A stretch of 64,000 nucleotides of DNA from Chryseobacterium sp. ISL-6 (GCF_018613715.1 NZ_JAGGPT010000005.1:496001-560000), one strand, 5' to 3'; shown: positions 8,603-17,591, counted from the first letter of the stretch. Program-made: numbers and translations. The notes: generated from the letters alone by a model not told the origin.

Positions 8603-9499
8603 TCAAGACATTAAGACATCTTTGTACTTTTTACTCATTTCTTGTATTTCTTTTTTACTTTTAATTTCAATTTTCTTGTAAATATTTGATAAATGGGTTG
8701 ATAATGTTTTCTCCGATATATTTAAAATCTTACTTAATTCAGAATATTTCAAATTCGGATTCTCTAAAAGCAATTTTAAAATTTCAGTTTCTCTTACTGA
8801 GAGTTTTTCGAATTGAATGCCTTTTTTGATTTCTTTTTTTCTAAGAGGATATAAAAAGTAATCAACTGACATTATGAAAAAACCTAAGCTGAAAAATGTC
8901 TGTTCAATAAATTGATTATCTCCGAATATCAGTATGTTCAATGGTAATGAAATAAGTCCTAAGAATGATAATATACCTATAATATCATGGATTTTAAATA
9001 TGATATTTTTGTGTGTTTTGAACTTTTTAATTTGTTGTTTAATCACCAGAATAATTACTGATGATAAAAAAGCTAAAATAAAAGTTAAAAAGTAAATCCG
9101 TGAATAATTTAAAGATTCTGTAATAGTATACGGAAGGATAAAAAGAATAATGAGAGTTAACAATACGAAAACACCAAGTGTACTTAAAGAAAATTCTTTA
9201 ATAAAGATTAAACCATATTCTTTTTTTATAAAAGTATAATAATGGAAAGCTACACCTACTCCAATAATCCATGCAAAAATATTTTGCGAAATAATATTTA
9301 TTCCAAAATCTTTATCAGGAAGTAAACCTTCTACAGAGTTATAAATTAAGCCTGAAATAAGTAAACATAAAAATTTCAAATAATAATTTTTATCTCTTCT
9401 TTTCCAAACAGAAATAAGTTGTAGGGAAACTACTATAATTAGTAATACAAATATCATTATATAGATGCATGTATTGATGCCAATTTCTGTATTAAACAT
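8603..9499 (-). CDS. Membrane-bound LuxR-type HTH transcriptional regulator
   Basis: 298 residues. The N-terminal two-thirds contains about seven predicted transmembrane helices (roughly 10-215). It is followed by a cytoplasmic GerE/LuxR-type HTH (about 228-290: KLSVRETEILKLLLENP, YSELSKILNISEKTLSTHLSNIYKKI). The layout suggests direct signal sensing in the membrane coupled to DNA binding. It overlaps the upstream GNAT gene by 8 nt, so the two are co-transcribed. The signal is unknown; the adjacent secreted-protein operon is a candidate target by position only. Confidence 0.83.
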   Translation of the reverse strand: MFNTEIGINTCIYIMIFVLLIIVVSLQLISVWKRRDKNYYLKFLCLLISGLIYNSVEGLLPDKDFGINIISQNIFAWIIGVGVAFHYYTFIKKEYGLIFIKEFSLSTLGVFVLLTLIILFILPYTITESLNYSRIYFLTFILAFLSSVIILVIKQQIKKFKTHKNIIFKIHDIIGILSFLGLISLPLNILIFGDNQFIEQTFFSLGFFIMSVDYFLYPLRKKEIKKGIQFEKLSVRETEILKLLLENPNLKYSELSKILNISEKTLSTHLSNIYKKIEIKSKKEIQEMSKKYKDVLMS

Positions 9500-10064
9500 A
9501 CTTCAAAAAATAAAGAGGGTAATCTAGCTCAAAAGTTTCATGAAAAATCATAAACCCATTTTGAGTGTAAAAAGTACGATTTTCAACAGTGGTAGTTTCT
9601 ATGTAAATTAGTTCTCCTTTATAAAACTCTAAAGAGTCTTTTAGTAGTTTCGTTCCTATTCCGGTTCCTTGTTCGGTTGGAATAACTGCCATTAGCCATA
9701 GATGAATGAATTTTTCTTCAGGATGAAAATTCTTTAAAAGTTTTTCTCGTTTTAAAACTTTATTTATGTTATTTAAACCAATACAAATAAATAGTAATTT
9801 GATTTCTAGTAATAGTTTTTTTAAACTAAGTTTATTTCTATCTAAGTATAAAATACATCCTTTGTAATCATCACTTAAAAAAACATTTCCATCCAATATA
9901 GATAAGTCGAATTGAAATTCCATCAAAGCTTTCAAGCGCTTATATCTGTTTCCACATTTATTTATAACAAAGTTTATAGAATTGGGGATAAGAACATCAA
10001 TAAAAGCCTGGCATAATATATCAACTGCCTTTTCTTTATCTTGATTAGTAGCTTTTTTCATCAT
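9492..10064 (-). CDS. GNAT family N-acetyltransferase
   Basis: 190 residues. The C-terminal half carries the acetyl-CoA binding motif A (HLWLMAVIPTEQGTGIGTKLLKDSLEF) and the usual FYTQNGF-type motif B (about residues 120-175). The N-terminal half is less conserved and includes a hydrophobic segment around 85-100. The substrate is unknown. It overlaps the membrane LuxR-type regulator by 8 nt, so the two may form a signalling unit. Confidence 0.82.
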   Translation of the reverse strand: MMKKATNQDKEKAVDILCQAFIDVLIPNSINFVINKCGNRYKRLKALMEFQFDLSILDGNVFLSDDYKGCILYLDRNKLSLKKLLLEIKLLFICIGLNNINKVLKREKLLKNFHPEEKFIHLWLMAVIPTEQGTGIGTKLLKDSLEFYKGELIYIETTTVENRTFYTQNGFMIFHETFELDYPLYFLKYV

Positions 10065-10216
10065 TTTGTTTTCCTAAAAATATGAATAATAATATAATGT
10101 GTCAATTATTATTGGTTGATAGTCAATTTGTTATGTTGTTTTGAGCATTGTGTATTTGAAATAAATTACATACTAATGTACTTGTGTTGAATTTATTTCT
10201 GCTTTTGTGGGATATA

Positions 10217-10247
10217 ACAAAAAAAAGCACCCAGAATCGGATGCTTT
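10217..10247 (-). terminator. Terminator of the transketolase operon
   Basis: Hairpin 10224-10247 (AAAGCAUCC / GGGUGCUUU on the minus RNA, one G-U pair) followed by a run of Us. It lies about 20 nt beyond the stop codon of the transketolase C-terminal subunit. Confidence 0.75.
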
Positions 10248-10269
10248 ACTTTATCTTAAAAAAGATAAA

Positions 10270-11217
10270 TTATTTCTCTAAAATTCTTTTTACTGCTTCT
10301 TTTACGGCAGCAGAATCAATTTTATATTTTTTCATTAGTTCAGCAGGAGTAGCGGATTCTCCGAAAGTATCATGTACTGCAACGAATTCCTGTCTTGTAG
10401 GTCTTTTTCTTGCTAACATTCCAGCAATAGACTCTCCTAAACCTCCTAAATAGTTGTGCTCTTCAGCAGTAACAATTTTTCCGGTTTTTTCAACTGATTT
10501 TAAGATGATTTCCTCGTCTAACGGTTTAATAGTATGGATATTGATCACTTCACAAGAGATCCCTTCTTTTTCAAGCTCATCTGCAGCCACAAGAGACTCC
10601 CAAACCAAATGTCCTGTTGCGACAATCGTTACATCCGTACCTTCTTGTAAAAGAATTCCTTTTCCAATTTCGAAAGGCATATCTTCAGGAATGAATACAG
10701 GAACTGTAGGTCTTCCGAATCTTAAATATACCGGGCCTTCAAAATCGGCGATAGCAATAGTAGCTGCTTTTGTCTGGTTGTAGTCACATGGGTTGATTAC
10801 CGTCATTCCAGGAAGCATTTTCATCATACCGATGTCTTCTAATACCTGGTGTGTAGCTCCATCTTCTCCTAATGTAAGACCAGCGTGAGAAGCACAGATC
10901 TTTACATTTTTCCCTGAATAAGCGACAGACTGACGAATTTGATCATATACTCTTGAAGTAGAGAAATTGGCGAAAGTTCCCGTGAAAGGAATTTTCCCCG
11001 TAATACTAAGACCTGCAGCTATACCAATCATGTTAGCTTCAGCAATTCCTATCTGGAAAAATCTTTCTGGTGCTTTTTCAATGAATTTTTCCATTTTCAA
11101 AGAACCAATAAGGTCTGCACAAAGTGCTACTACATTTGGATTTTTATCAGCAAGTTCAGCTAATCCGGCTCCGAATCCTGAACGTGTATCCTTTTTTTCT
11201 GTATATGTATATTTCAT
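10270..11217 (-). CDS. Transketolase C-terminal subunit (pyrimidine-binding and C-terminal domains)
   Basis: 315 residues covering the TPP pyrimidine-binding domain (about 1-165; DTRSGFGAGLAEL, FFQIGIAEANMIGIAAGLS with the catalytic Glu of IAEANM, HAGLTLGEDGATHQ) and the C-terminal transketolase domain (about 185-310; NIHTIKPLDEEII). It pairs with the N-terminal subunit at 12424-13275 to form one transketolase of the pentose phosphate pathway. Split transketolases are common in Bacteroidota. Unusually, a gene for a secreted protein lies between the two halves. Confidence 0.93.
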   Translation of the reverse strand: MKYTYTEKKDTRSGFGAGLAELADKNPNVVALCADLIGSLKMEKFIEKAPERFFQIGIAEANMIGIAAGLSITGKIPFTGTFANFSTSRVYDQIRQSVAYSGKNVKICASHAGLTLGEDGATHQVLEDIGMMKMLPGMTVINPCDYNQTKAATIAIADFEGPVYLRFGRPTVPVFIPEDMPFEIGKGILLQEGTDVTIVATGHLVWESLVAADELEKEGISCEVINIHTIKPLDEEIILKSVEKTGKIVTAEEHNYLGGLGESIAGMLARKRPTRQEFVAVHDTFGESATPAELMKKYKIDSAAVKEAVKRILEK

Positions 11218-11227
11218 TTTTATTTTT

Positions 11228-12391
11228 TTAATCTAGATTTTTTAAATAATTATTTAATTTCTTCTTATCAGATTGATTAAGTGTTTCCTGAATAGTATTG
11301 AGATAAAGAACTTCACGTCTTATTTCATCTAAAGTCAGTTTAATTCCTACATTATGTCCGGAAGATTGTGTAAGGTACATATCACAGACTTGACCTACAT
11401 AATTTCTTATATGTCCTTTAAGCTCTTTAAAATCAAAGCTAGGAAGATCTTTTTCGAAATTTTTGCAATGTGAAGGAAGTCCTTTCCAAAGAGTTTCACT
11501 TGGAATATTGGTAATAGCCAAGCTTCCATCTTCATCCTGATTCTTTTTGTAGTCTGAAGTATAATCCGGAATGTAATAATAGGCCTGATCTGAATATGGA
11601 TCTATAGCCGCCGTTGCTGAATCAGCAATAACTGCTGTAGAATCTGTTGCTGCATATGCAGAATCATTTTTTGCATATTTTTCTTCCTGTTTTTTATAGG
11701 CAATCATGATAGAGTCCTGCTTTCTTTGCTGATCAGTCATTGCTTTTTTATGATCAAAAAACACCTGATCTTTAGAATCTTTAATTGAAGCCAAAACGAA
11801 ATACTCTTTGTCATAAGTTTTTTCAGGACCCGCTTTTAAAATAAGTCCGCTTAAACCTGAATTTTTCATTTTGATACCTGGAAGATATTGATTCAAAAGT
11901 CCACTAAATACACTCATGTTATTAATAGATGACTGATCATCAATACATAATTTCAAATCTTCATTTTCCTTTTTTGTACCATCCTTTGATCGGTAATTGA
12001 TCAGATAATGTGAACAAGATGTTCCTAAAATAGTTTCTTTTGTACCCAGCTTCTTGGCTTCCAAAGTATACTCTTCCTTCTCTCCATAACCGTAATTGCT
12101 ATAACCAAGATACATCAATGCACCCAACCCTGATCCACTAAGACGGCTGTTCATTTCTAATGAAACAGAAGTTGTTCCTAATGCATCTGTATAGTAATAC
12201 ATTGGAACATCCTTAATGTTCAATTTGGTAAGAAATTCATTGTTGTTACTTGCAAACATTTTTAAAGATAGCATAGGAGCTTTTTTATCAATCATCTGAT
12301 AATTGAACTCTTTAGCAAAAGAAATCTTTTTCTCTTGCGCTATTCCCAAAATAAAGCTTGTAAGCAGACAGATTAAGATGAATTTTTTCAT
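11228..12391 (-). CDS. Secreted protein of unknown function between the transketolase subunit genes
   Basis: 387 residues if started at 12391, where a clean signal peptide begins (MKKFILICLLTSFILGIAQ); an in-frame ATG at 12415 would add eight residues before it. The mature protein is beta-rich in its first half, with Cys residues in GTSCSHYLI and LKLCIDD. An Ala/Asp/Ser/Thr-rich low-complexity linker (about 235-265) follows, then a helical C-terminus ending in Lys/Asn-rich residues. It sits 10 nt before the transketolase C-terminal gene and 32 nt after the N-terminal gene, so it is in the same operon. The family was not recognised and a link to sugar metabolism is not evident. Confidence 0.75.
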   Translation of the reverse strand: MKKFILICLLTSFILGIAQEKKISFAKEFNYQMIDKKAPMLSLKMFASNNNEFLTKLNIKDVPMYYYTDALGTTSVSLEMNSRLSGSGLGALMYLGYSNYGYGEKEEYTLEAKKLGTKETILGTSCSHYLINYRSKDGTKKENEDLKLCIDDQSSINNMSVFSGLLNQYLPGIKMKNSGLSGLILKAGPEKTYDKEYFVLASIKDSKDQVFFDHKKAMTDQQRKQDSIMIAYKKQEEKYAKNDSAYAATDSTAVIADSATAAIDPYSDQAYYYIPDYTSDYKKNQDEDGSLAITNIPSETLWKGLPSHCKNFEKDLPSFDFKELKGHIRNYVGQVCDMYLTQSSGHNVGIKLTLDEIRREVLYLNTIQETLNQSDKKKLNNYLKNLD

Positions 12392-12423
12392 GGAAAACTT
12401 AATAAATGTGATCATCTAAGATA

Positions 12424-13275
12424 TTAGTAATCTGCCGGAGCTTCCAAATAAAGTTGTTTGAATGCTGTTTCCAACTGCTCATCATTAGGAGCTTTACCAT
12501 GCCAAGCGTGACTTCCCATCATAAAATCAACTCCAGCACCCATTTCTGTATGAAGGATAATAGCAACAGGCTTTTCTTTCCCCGTTTCGGCTTTTGCTCT
12601 CTCAAGAATAGCGATCACTGCCTCAAGGTCGTTACCGTTTTTCTCTTCTAAAACAGTCCATCCAAATGCTTCCAATTTAGCATGTAGATTTCCTAAACTT
12701 AATACATCATCTGTGTCACCATCGATCTGACGACCATTATAGTCAATAGTAGAGATAATATTATCTACTTTTTTAGCAGCAGCAAACATTAAAGCTTCCC
12801 AAACCTGACCTTCTTGTAATTCTCCGTCTCCATGAAGAGAGTAAACTAATGATTGGTCACCATCTAATTTCTTCCCTAAAGCAACCCCTAAAGCAACAGA
12901 AAGTCCTTGTCCTAAAGATCCTGAAGAAATACGGATTCCAGGTAATCCCTCGTGAGTAGTCGGGTGACCCTGTAATCTTGAATTTAGCTTTCTGAAAGTT
13001 TTTAATTCTTCTACCGGAAAAAAGCCAAATCTAGCTAAAGTAGAATAATAAACCGGTGAAATGTGACCATTTGAAAGATAGAAATGATCTTCATTTTTAC
13101 CTTCCATAGTGAAAGGAAGATGATAGTTCAATACTTTCCCATAAAGTGCTGTGAAGTACTCTGTACAACCTAAACTTCCGCCTGGATGTCCTGAATTAAC
13201 AGCATGAACCATTCTTAAAATGTCTCTTCTGATTTGCGTAGTAAGAGATTTTAACTCTTCGATACTTTTACTCAT
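12424..13275 (-). CDS. Transketolase N-terminal subunit (TPP pyrophosphate-binding)
   Basis: 283 residues. Shows HAVNSGHPGGSLG near the N-terminus and the TPP/Mg-binding motif HGDGELQEGQVWEAL...DYNGRQIDG (about 148-188). Together with the subunit encoded at 10270-11217 it forms a complete transketolase that moves two-carbon ketol units between sugar phosphates. It is the first gene of the minus-strand operon. The region just upstream has a near-match to the -7 box (TAAATTCG, 13299-13306), one base off consensus. Confidence 0.93.
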   Translation of the reverse strand: MSKSIEELKSLTTQIRRDILRMVHAVNSGHPGGSLGCTEYFTALYGKVLNYHLPFTMEGKNEDHFYLSNGHISPVYYSTLARFGFFPVEELKTFRKLNSRLQGHPTTHEGLPGIRISSGSLGQGLSVALGVALGKKLDGDQSLVYSLHGDGELQEGQVWEALMFAAAKKVDNIISTIDYNGRQIDGDTDDVLSLGNLHAKLEAFGWTVLEEKNGNDLEAVIAILERAKAETGKEKPVAIILHTEMGAGVDFMMGSHAWHGKAPNDEQLETAFKQLYLEAPADY

Positions 13276-13331
13276 TATATCTGATTTATTTGCACGCGAA
13301 TTTACAATTTTTTAATGGCTTATGGAAATAC

Positions 13332-13358
13332 AAAATCCGAGCGGAAAACTCGGATTTT
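13332..13358 (-). terminator. Terminator of the symporter/secreted protein operon
   Basis: 10-bp stem AAAATCCGAG / CTCGGATTTT with a 7-nt loop, about 25 nt past the stop codon at 13383. It separates this operon from the transketolase promoter region. Confidence 0.75.
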
Positions 13359-13382
13359 GAATTATTTAAAGAATTTATCTTT

Positions 13383-13904
13383 TTAGCAGCCTTCGTTAAG
13401 GGATACTGAAATTTCAGTGACAATATTATTAACCATCTTGAAAGATAATACTGTTCCCGCATCAGTGTCGTTCAGTATGAAATAACTTTCATTTTTAACC
13501 TGTTTCCCTTGGTCATCCCATCCAGGATATGTACTGTAGCTTGGATAATTTTTGTAAGCATTAATGATATCATCTTTCGTACTTCCAACACCAATACCAC
13601 TTTTTGTTTTAAATTTCTTACTGGTAGTAGAAACACCATATATACTGTAGCCGTTGGTCTCTTTCCCTTCATTATCATATTCCTGGGAGGTGCTGATCAT
13701 AATGGTTTCTCCACTGTACTTTACCGAATTTTTAAATTCTCCATTCGTTAATCTTAATTTTGCTCCGGAATACTTTTCAATCTCTGCACTTTTCATAAAT
13801 ACTTTATAAGGTCCGATTCTTAATGTTGAAACCTCAAAACTTTCCTGTGCAGAAAGAAAGCCAGAAGCAAAAAGAACTAATAAAAGTGGAATAATTTTTT
13901 TCAT
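13383..13904 (-). CDS. Small secreted protein of unknown function
   Basis: 173 residues with a Sec signal peptide (MKKIIPLLLVLFASGFLSAQ). The mature part is beta-rich and contains a GVGSTKDDIINAYKNYP segment, reminiscent of secreted proteins that end in a small alpha/beta repeat, and a single C-terminal Cys as the last residue. It starts 1 nt after the stop of the sodium:solute symporter, so it is translated from the same transcript. No family assigned. Confidence 0.75.
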   Translation of the reverse strand: MKKIIPLLLVLFASGFLSAQESFEVSTLRIGPYKVFMKSAEIEKYSGAKLRLTNGEFKNSVKYSGETIMISTSQEYDNEGKETNGYSIYGVSTTSKKFKTKSGIGVGSTKDDIINAYKNYPSYSTYPGWDDQGKQVKNESYFILNDTDAGTVLSFKMVNNIVTEISVSLNEGC

Positions 13905-13905
13905 A

Positions 13906-15435
13906 TTATTTTGTTTTTTTTAAATGTGATTTAGAATTATTTTTTCTGATTAGCCAAAGGCCAAAGAACGTCAGTAAACCATTAATGATAAGTAATTCCA
14001 ATCCTATTTTAAAGTCACCGAAAATACTTACCTGATATTTATCGATGAAATAAGAAATTATGGGTGCCGCAATACAGACGTAAGGAACAAGTTTATCCTC
14101 AACCTTATATTTTGTAAAAATACCAAATGCAAAAAGACCCAAAAGCGGACCGTAAGTGAATCCGGCTAATTTTAAGATCAATCCAATCATGGAATTATCA
14201 TTGATCATCTTAAAAATAACAACCATTATCAGGAAAGAAAATGCAACGATCAAATGTACATTTTTACGGAATTTTTCTTTCTTTTTGTCAGTCCAGTCTT
14301 TCTTTTCTTTCATTCCAAAAATATCGATACACAATGAAGACGTAAGAGCCGTCATAGCGCCATCCGCACTTGGAAATAAGGCTGAAATTAAAGCTATAAT
14401 GAATATAATTGAAATAAAACCAGGCATATGATTTAATGCCACTTCAGGGAAAATTTTATCTCCAAAAATCTCTTTACCACCCAATAAGAATTCTTTTTTA
14501 GGGATGCCGTCTTTTATGATTTCAGTAAAATGACCTCCTTGGCTTTCTCCAAAAAGATAAAGAAGCCCACCCATATAAAGGAATAATGAAATCACACCCA
14601 GTAAAATAAACCCAAGCGTAACCATATTCTTCTGAGAATCCTTTAATCTGGTTACAGAAAGACTTTTCTGCATCATTTCCTGATCTATTCCGGTCATGGT
14701 AATGGTAATAAATGCTCCAGCAAGAATCTGCTTTATAAAAAAACCGGGAGAATTAAAATCCATTTCGAATATTTTAGTGTAGCCTTTATCACTCATTGCT
14801 GTTAAGCTTTGTCCAACACTTAGATCCAAATGATTAAGCATATAAACGGTACAAATGATCAAGCCCAGGAGCATACATGAAGTCTGTAACGTATCTGTCC
14901 ATACAATGGTTTTTACGCCACCTTCATAAGTATAAAGAATAATCATCGCAAGAATGATCAAAGTGGTTACAATAAACGGAACTCCTAAATTATCCAATAT
15001 AGTTACCTGAAGAATATTGACAACCAAATATAACCTGGCTGTAGCACCTACTAATCTTGAGACAATGAATATCCACGCTCCTGATTTGTATGAAAGCTGC
15101 CCCATTCTCTGCTGAAGATAGCCATAAATTGAAGTTAGTTTTAATCGGTAGTATAAAGGGAGTAGGACGTAAGCAACGACAATATAACCTATAAGGTACC
15201 CTAGTGTAATCTGTAAATAAGAAAAACTGTCTTTACCCACTGCACCTGGAACACTCACAAAAGTTACCCCCGAAAGAGAGGTGCCGATCATTCCAAAGGC
15301 AACGAGCATCCAGTTACTTTTACGGTTTCCAATAAAGAAACTCTCATTGTCACTTCCCTTACCCGTTTTATAAGCTACCCAAAGGAGCAGCGCAAAGTAT
15401 ACAACGATAATGGACAATAATATAACTGGAGACAT
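13906..15435 (-). CDS. Sodium:solute symporter (SSS family)
   Basis: 509 residues with about 13 transmembrane helices. It has family landmarks such as GNRKSNWMLVAFGMIGTSLSGVTFVSVPG near the N-terminus (TM1 sodium site region) and ALFPSADGAMTALTSSL (about 355-371, TM8-type motif). It couples uptake of an organic solute to sodium entry; the substrate cannot be deduced. Upstream is a TATATTTG -7 element; downstream it is coupled to a small secreted protein gene. Confidence 0.92.
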   Translation of the reverse strand: MSPVILLSIIVVYFALLLWVAYKTGKGSDNESFFIGNRKSNWMLVAFGMIGTSLSGVTFVSVPGAVGKDSFSYLQITLGYLIGYIVVAYVLLPLYYRLKLTSIYGYLQQRMGQLSYKSGAWIFIVSRLVGATARLYLVVNILQVTILDNLGVPFIVTTLIILAMIILYTYEGGVKTIVWTDTLQTSCMLLGLIICTVYMLNHLDLSVGQSLTAMSDKGYTKIFEMDFNSPGFFIKQILAGAFITITMTGIDQEMMQKSLSVTRLKDSQKNMVTLGFILLGVISLFLYMGGLLYLFGESQGGHFTEIIKDGIPKKEFLLGGKEIFGDKIFPEVALNHMPGFISIIFIIALISALFPSADGAMTALTSSLCIDIFGMKEKKDWTDKKKEKFRKNVHLIVAFSFLIMVVIFKMINDNSMIGLILKLAGFTYGPLLGLFAFGIFTKYKVEDKLVPYVCIAAPIISYFIDKYQVSIFGDFKIGLELLIINGLLTFFGLWLIRKNNSKSHLKKTK

Positions 15436-15457
15436 ATTTTTTGCAATTAAAATTTTA

Positions 15458-15465
15458 CAAATATA
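15458..15465 (-). promoter_or_regulatory. -7 element (TATATTTG) for the symporter operon
   Basis: Exact TAnnTTTG match on the minus strand, 22 nt before the start codon. A -33 TTG is not obvious. Confidence 0.5.
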
Positions 15466-15492
15466 GTTTTTTTATGTTCTGATAAAAAAGAA

Positions 15493-15523
15493 AAACCTTT
15501 CAGGGTAGATTCCTGAAAGGTTT
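15493..15523 (-). terminator. Terminator of the pirin/OsmC/YjdJ operon
   Basis: Perfect 12-bp stem AAACCTTTCAGG / CCTGAAAGGTTT with a 7-nt loop. On the minus strand it is followed by a U-rich tract, about 23 nt beyond the last stop codon of the operon. Confidence 0.85.
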
Positions 15524-15545
15524 ACAAAGTATTTTTTCTCGTCAG

Positions 15546-15830
15546 CTAGACTACGACGTCCTGTAGGTCTTCGTTCTTCTGGAAAGTAGCTTTCGCAAAA
15601 GGACAAAGCGCAATTATTTTTTTGCCTTGTTTTCTTGCGAAATCTACTGCCGCTAAAACCATGTCTTTACCAACGCCTTTTCCGTTGTACGCTTCTTCTA
15701 CTTCTGTATGATCAATAATGAATCTTTCTTCTCCAGCCCAGGTATAAGTCATTAATCCAGCGCGGTTTCCGTCTATGAAAGCCTCAAAACTTCCGTGTTT
15801 TTCGTCGTTGTTTTGTTTTACCTCTGTCAT
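15546..15830 (-). CDS. YjdJ-type GNAT N-acetyltransferase
   Basis: 94 residues, the size of the small YidJ/YjdJ acetyltransferase-like domain. It shows GLMTYTWAGEERFIIDHTEV and the acetyl-CoA loop YNGKGVGKDMVLAAVDFARKQGKKIIALCPFAKATF. It starts 1 nt after the OsmC gene stops, at the downstream end of a tight operon. A second member of the same family is encoded at 18548-18865. The substrate is unknown. Confidence 0.87.
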   Translation of the reverse strand: MTEVKQNNDEKHGSFEAFIDGNRAGLMTYTWAGEERFIIDHTEVEEAYNGKGVGKDMVLAAVDFARKQGKKIIALCPFAKATFQKNEDLQDVVV

Positions 15831-15831
15831 A

Positions 15832-16230
15832 TTATGAAAATTTGGTTAGTATTTCTATATCGTTTGTTAAAATTTTATGAATAGGGCAGGCATCAGCAAT
15901 AGTGTGAAGCCTTTTCATTTGATCATCATCCAGGTTGGTTCCCTCAAAGCTGATATTTCTTGTGAAAACAGCTCTTTTGGAAAGCGGAAAGTTTTCCAGA
16001 TCAACCTCTACGTTAATCTTCTCTACATCCCATTCTTTCCTGTCGATGTACATTCTTAAAGTCGCAGCAGTACAGCTCGCCAAAGAAGTGGCCAGAATTT
16101 CAAAAGGATTGAAACCTTTATTTTGCCCTCCTTTATCAATGGGTTCGTCCGTAATGATCTTATTTTCACCGGCTATTACTTCCGTATAATATTTTGTTTT
16201 TCCTAAACTTGCTTTTACGGTTACCCCCAT
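15832..16230 (-). CDS. OsmC family peroxiredoxin-like protein
   Basis: 132 residues with the two family cysteines, Cys53 (SLASCTAATLRMYIDRK) and Cys115 (ADACPIHKIL), which together reduce organic hydroperoxides in OsmC/Ohr proteins. Overlaps the 4Fe-4S gene by 1 nt. The presence of FMN reductase, pirins and an OsmC protein in one operon points to oxidative or electrophile stress. Confidence 0.9.
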   Translation of the reverse strand: MGVTVKASLGKTKYYTEVIAGENKIITDEPIDKGGQNKGFNPFEILATSLASCTAATLRMYIDRKEWDVEKINVEVDLENFPLSKRAVFTRNISFEGTNLDDDQMKRLHTIADACPIHKILTNDIEILTKFS

Positions 16231-16448
16231 TATTTTTCAGTATTGAATTTGTAACTCAATGCCCCTGAAGGACATTGCTCGATTTGATCTTTAAGTTCTT
16301 GTGTTGTTGCGTTCTCAACCTTTATCCAGGGTCTGTCCTTAGGGTTATAAACTTGCGGAAGCAATTTTACACAAATTGCGGAATGGATACATTTTTTTGG
16401 CATCCAGATCACAGCAAGATCTCCATTATTATATTCGTGCGTTTCCAT
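16230..16448 (-). CDS. Divergent 4Fe-4S mono-cluster protein (YjdI-like)
   Basis: 72 residues. The core KKCIHSAICVKLLPQVY (Cys20, Cys26) and EQCPSGALSY (Cys59) match the divergent 4Fe-4S mono-cluster family, which is frequently encoded next to YjdJ-type acetyltransferases, as here. Overlaps both neighbours by 1 nt (ATGA-like junctions), showing translational coupling. Confidence 0.88.
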   Translation of the reverse strand: METHEYNNGDLAVIWMPKKCIHSAICVKLLPQVYNPKDRPWIKVENATTQELKDQIEQCPSGALSYKFNTEK

Positions 16449-17026
16449 TATTCTTCTTTTAATATTTTTTCGATTCTTCTGTCAGGAATGAGCCATATAA
16501 GAGCAACGATGTAATAAAAACAGATAGCAATATAAGGATAAAAAAAAGAAGTTACGATTCCTGTTATGTAAAATACAATTGAAATGTATTCTTTAAATTT
16601 TGAATGTATTGCATCTTTTAATTTTGAATTTTCCCCTTCACATTGTACAATTAAATTCTCCATGATAGTATATGCAATGGCACACATAATCAGTCCAATA
16701 CCATAAGCGGCAACAGGATTTTTAGCAAAACGGGTATTTCCGATCCACTCTGTTGCAATAGGCATCAATGAAAGCCAGAAGAGTAAATGCAGATTTGCCC
16801 AAAGTACACTTCCATTAATTTTTTTTGCAGCCTGAAAAAGATGATGGTGATTATTCCAGTAGATCCCAACATAAATAAAACTGAATATGTATGCTAAGAG
16901 CTTTGGAACAATGGGCTTAAGGCTCGCCCAGCTATCTCCTTCCGGTACTTTGAGTTCAAGGACCATGATGGTAATGATAATGGCTAAGACACCATCACTG
17001 AATGCTTCTAGTCTTCCCTTGGTCAT
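16448..17026 (-). CDS. TMEM175-family (DUF1211) membrane protein, probable K+ channel
   Basis: 192 residues with about six transmembrane helices. The N-terminal FSDGVLAIIITIMVLELK motif is the TM1 pore signature of bacterial TMEM175 potassium channels; HHHLF follows TM2, as is typical. Starts and ends overlap its neighbours by 1 nt. Its place in a redox/stress operon suggests ion homeostasis under stress, which is inference. Confidence 0.88.
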   Translation of the reverse strand: MTKGRLEAFSDGVLAIIITIMVLELKVPEGDSWASLKPIVPKLLAYIFSFIYVGIYWNNHHHLFQAAKKINGSVLWANLHLLFWLSLMPIATEWIGNTRFAKNPVAAYGIGLIMCAIAYTIMENLIVQCEGENSKLKDAIHSKFKEYISIVFYITGIVTSFFYPYIAICFYYIVALIWLIPDRRIEKILKEE

Positions 17027-17559
17027 TATCCTGTAATCTGGTTTTTAAAATTTTCAATTTTATCATTCAGTTCTTTGAGCATATCCGGATTGATAACGCC
17101 ACTTTCCAGATCAAAGTTTTCATAAAACTTTGGTAAGGAAAAAGTATCCTTAATTTCTGCCGCAAATTGCGGGAAAAAGGTTTTCGCAGTATTCATCACA
17201 TTTCCACCTCCATAGCCACCAGGAGAAGTACTCATTAAAAGCATCGGTTTATTTTGAAATACTTTTACATTAACTCTAGAAGCCCAATCGAAAACATTTT
17301 TAAATGCAGCACTATATGACCTGTTATGTTCTGCAAGGGAACAGATGATCACGTCGCAGTCTCCAATTACTTTTAAAAATTTATGAGCAGGATCTGGAAA
17401 ACCTTTTTTCTCAAGATCCACAGAAAACACAGGCATGTTATAGTCATTCAAATCAATGAGATTGATCTCTTCATTTTGAAAACTTTTTAACACAAATTTT
17501 ACCAGTTCTCTGTTAATCGAAGTGGAAGAAGTGCTTCCTGCAAATGCTAATATTTTCAT
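17026..17559 (-). CDS. NADPH-dependent FMN reductase family protein
   Basis: 177 residues of the flavodoxin-like FMN_red family. It begins MKILAFAGSTSSTSINRELV (FMN phosphate-binding loop) and contains LLMSTSPGGYGGG (about 107-119). Such enzymes use NAD(P)H to reduce FMN, quinones, azo compounds or chromate. It is 32 nt downstream of a pirin gene and overlaps the channel gene by 1 nt. Confidence 0.9.
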   Translation of the reverse strand: MKILAFAGSTSSTSINRELVKFVLKSFQNEEINLIDLNDYNMPVFSVDLEKKGFPDPAHKFLKVIGDCDVIICSLAEHNRSYSAAFKNVFDWASRVNVKVFQNKPMLLMSTSPGGYGGGNVMNTAKTFFPQFAAEIKDTFSLPKFYENFDLESGVINPDMLKELNDKIENFKNQITG

Positions 17560-17591
17560 TGGTTATTTAAGTTGTTTGGCTCTGATCCAAT

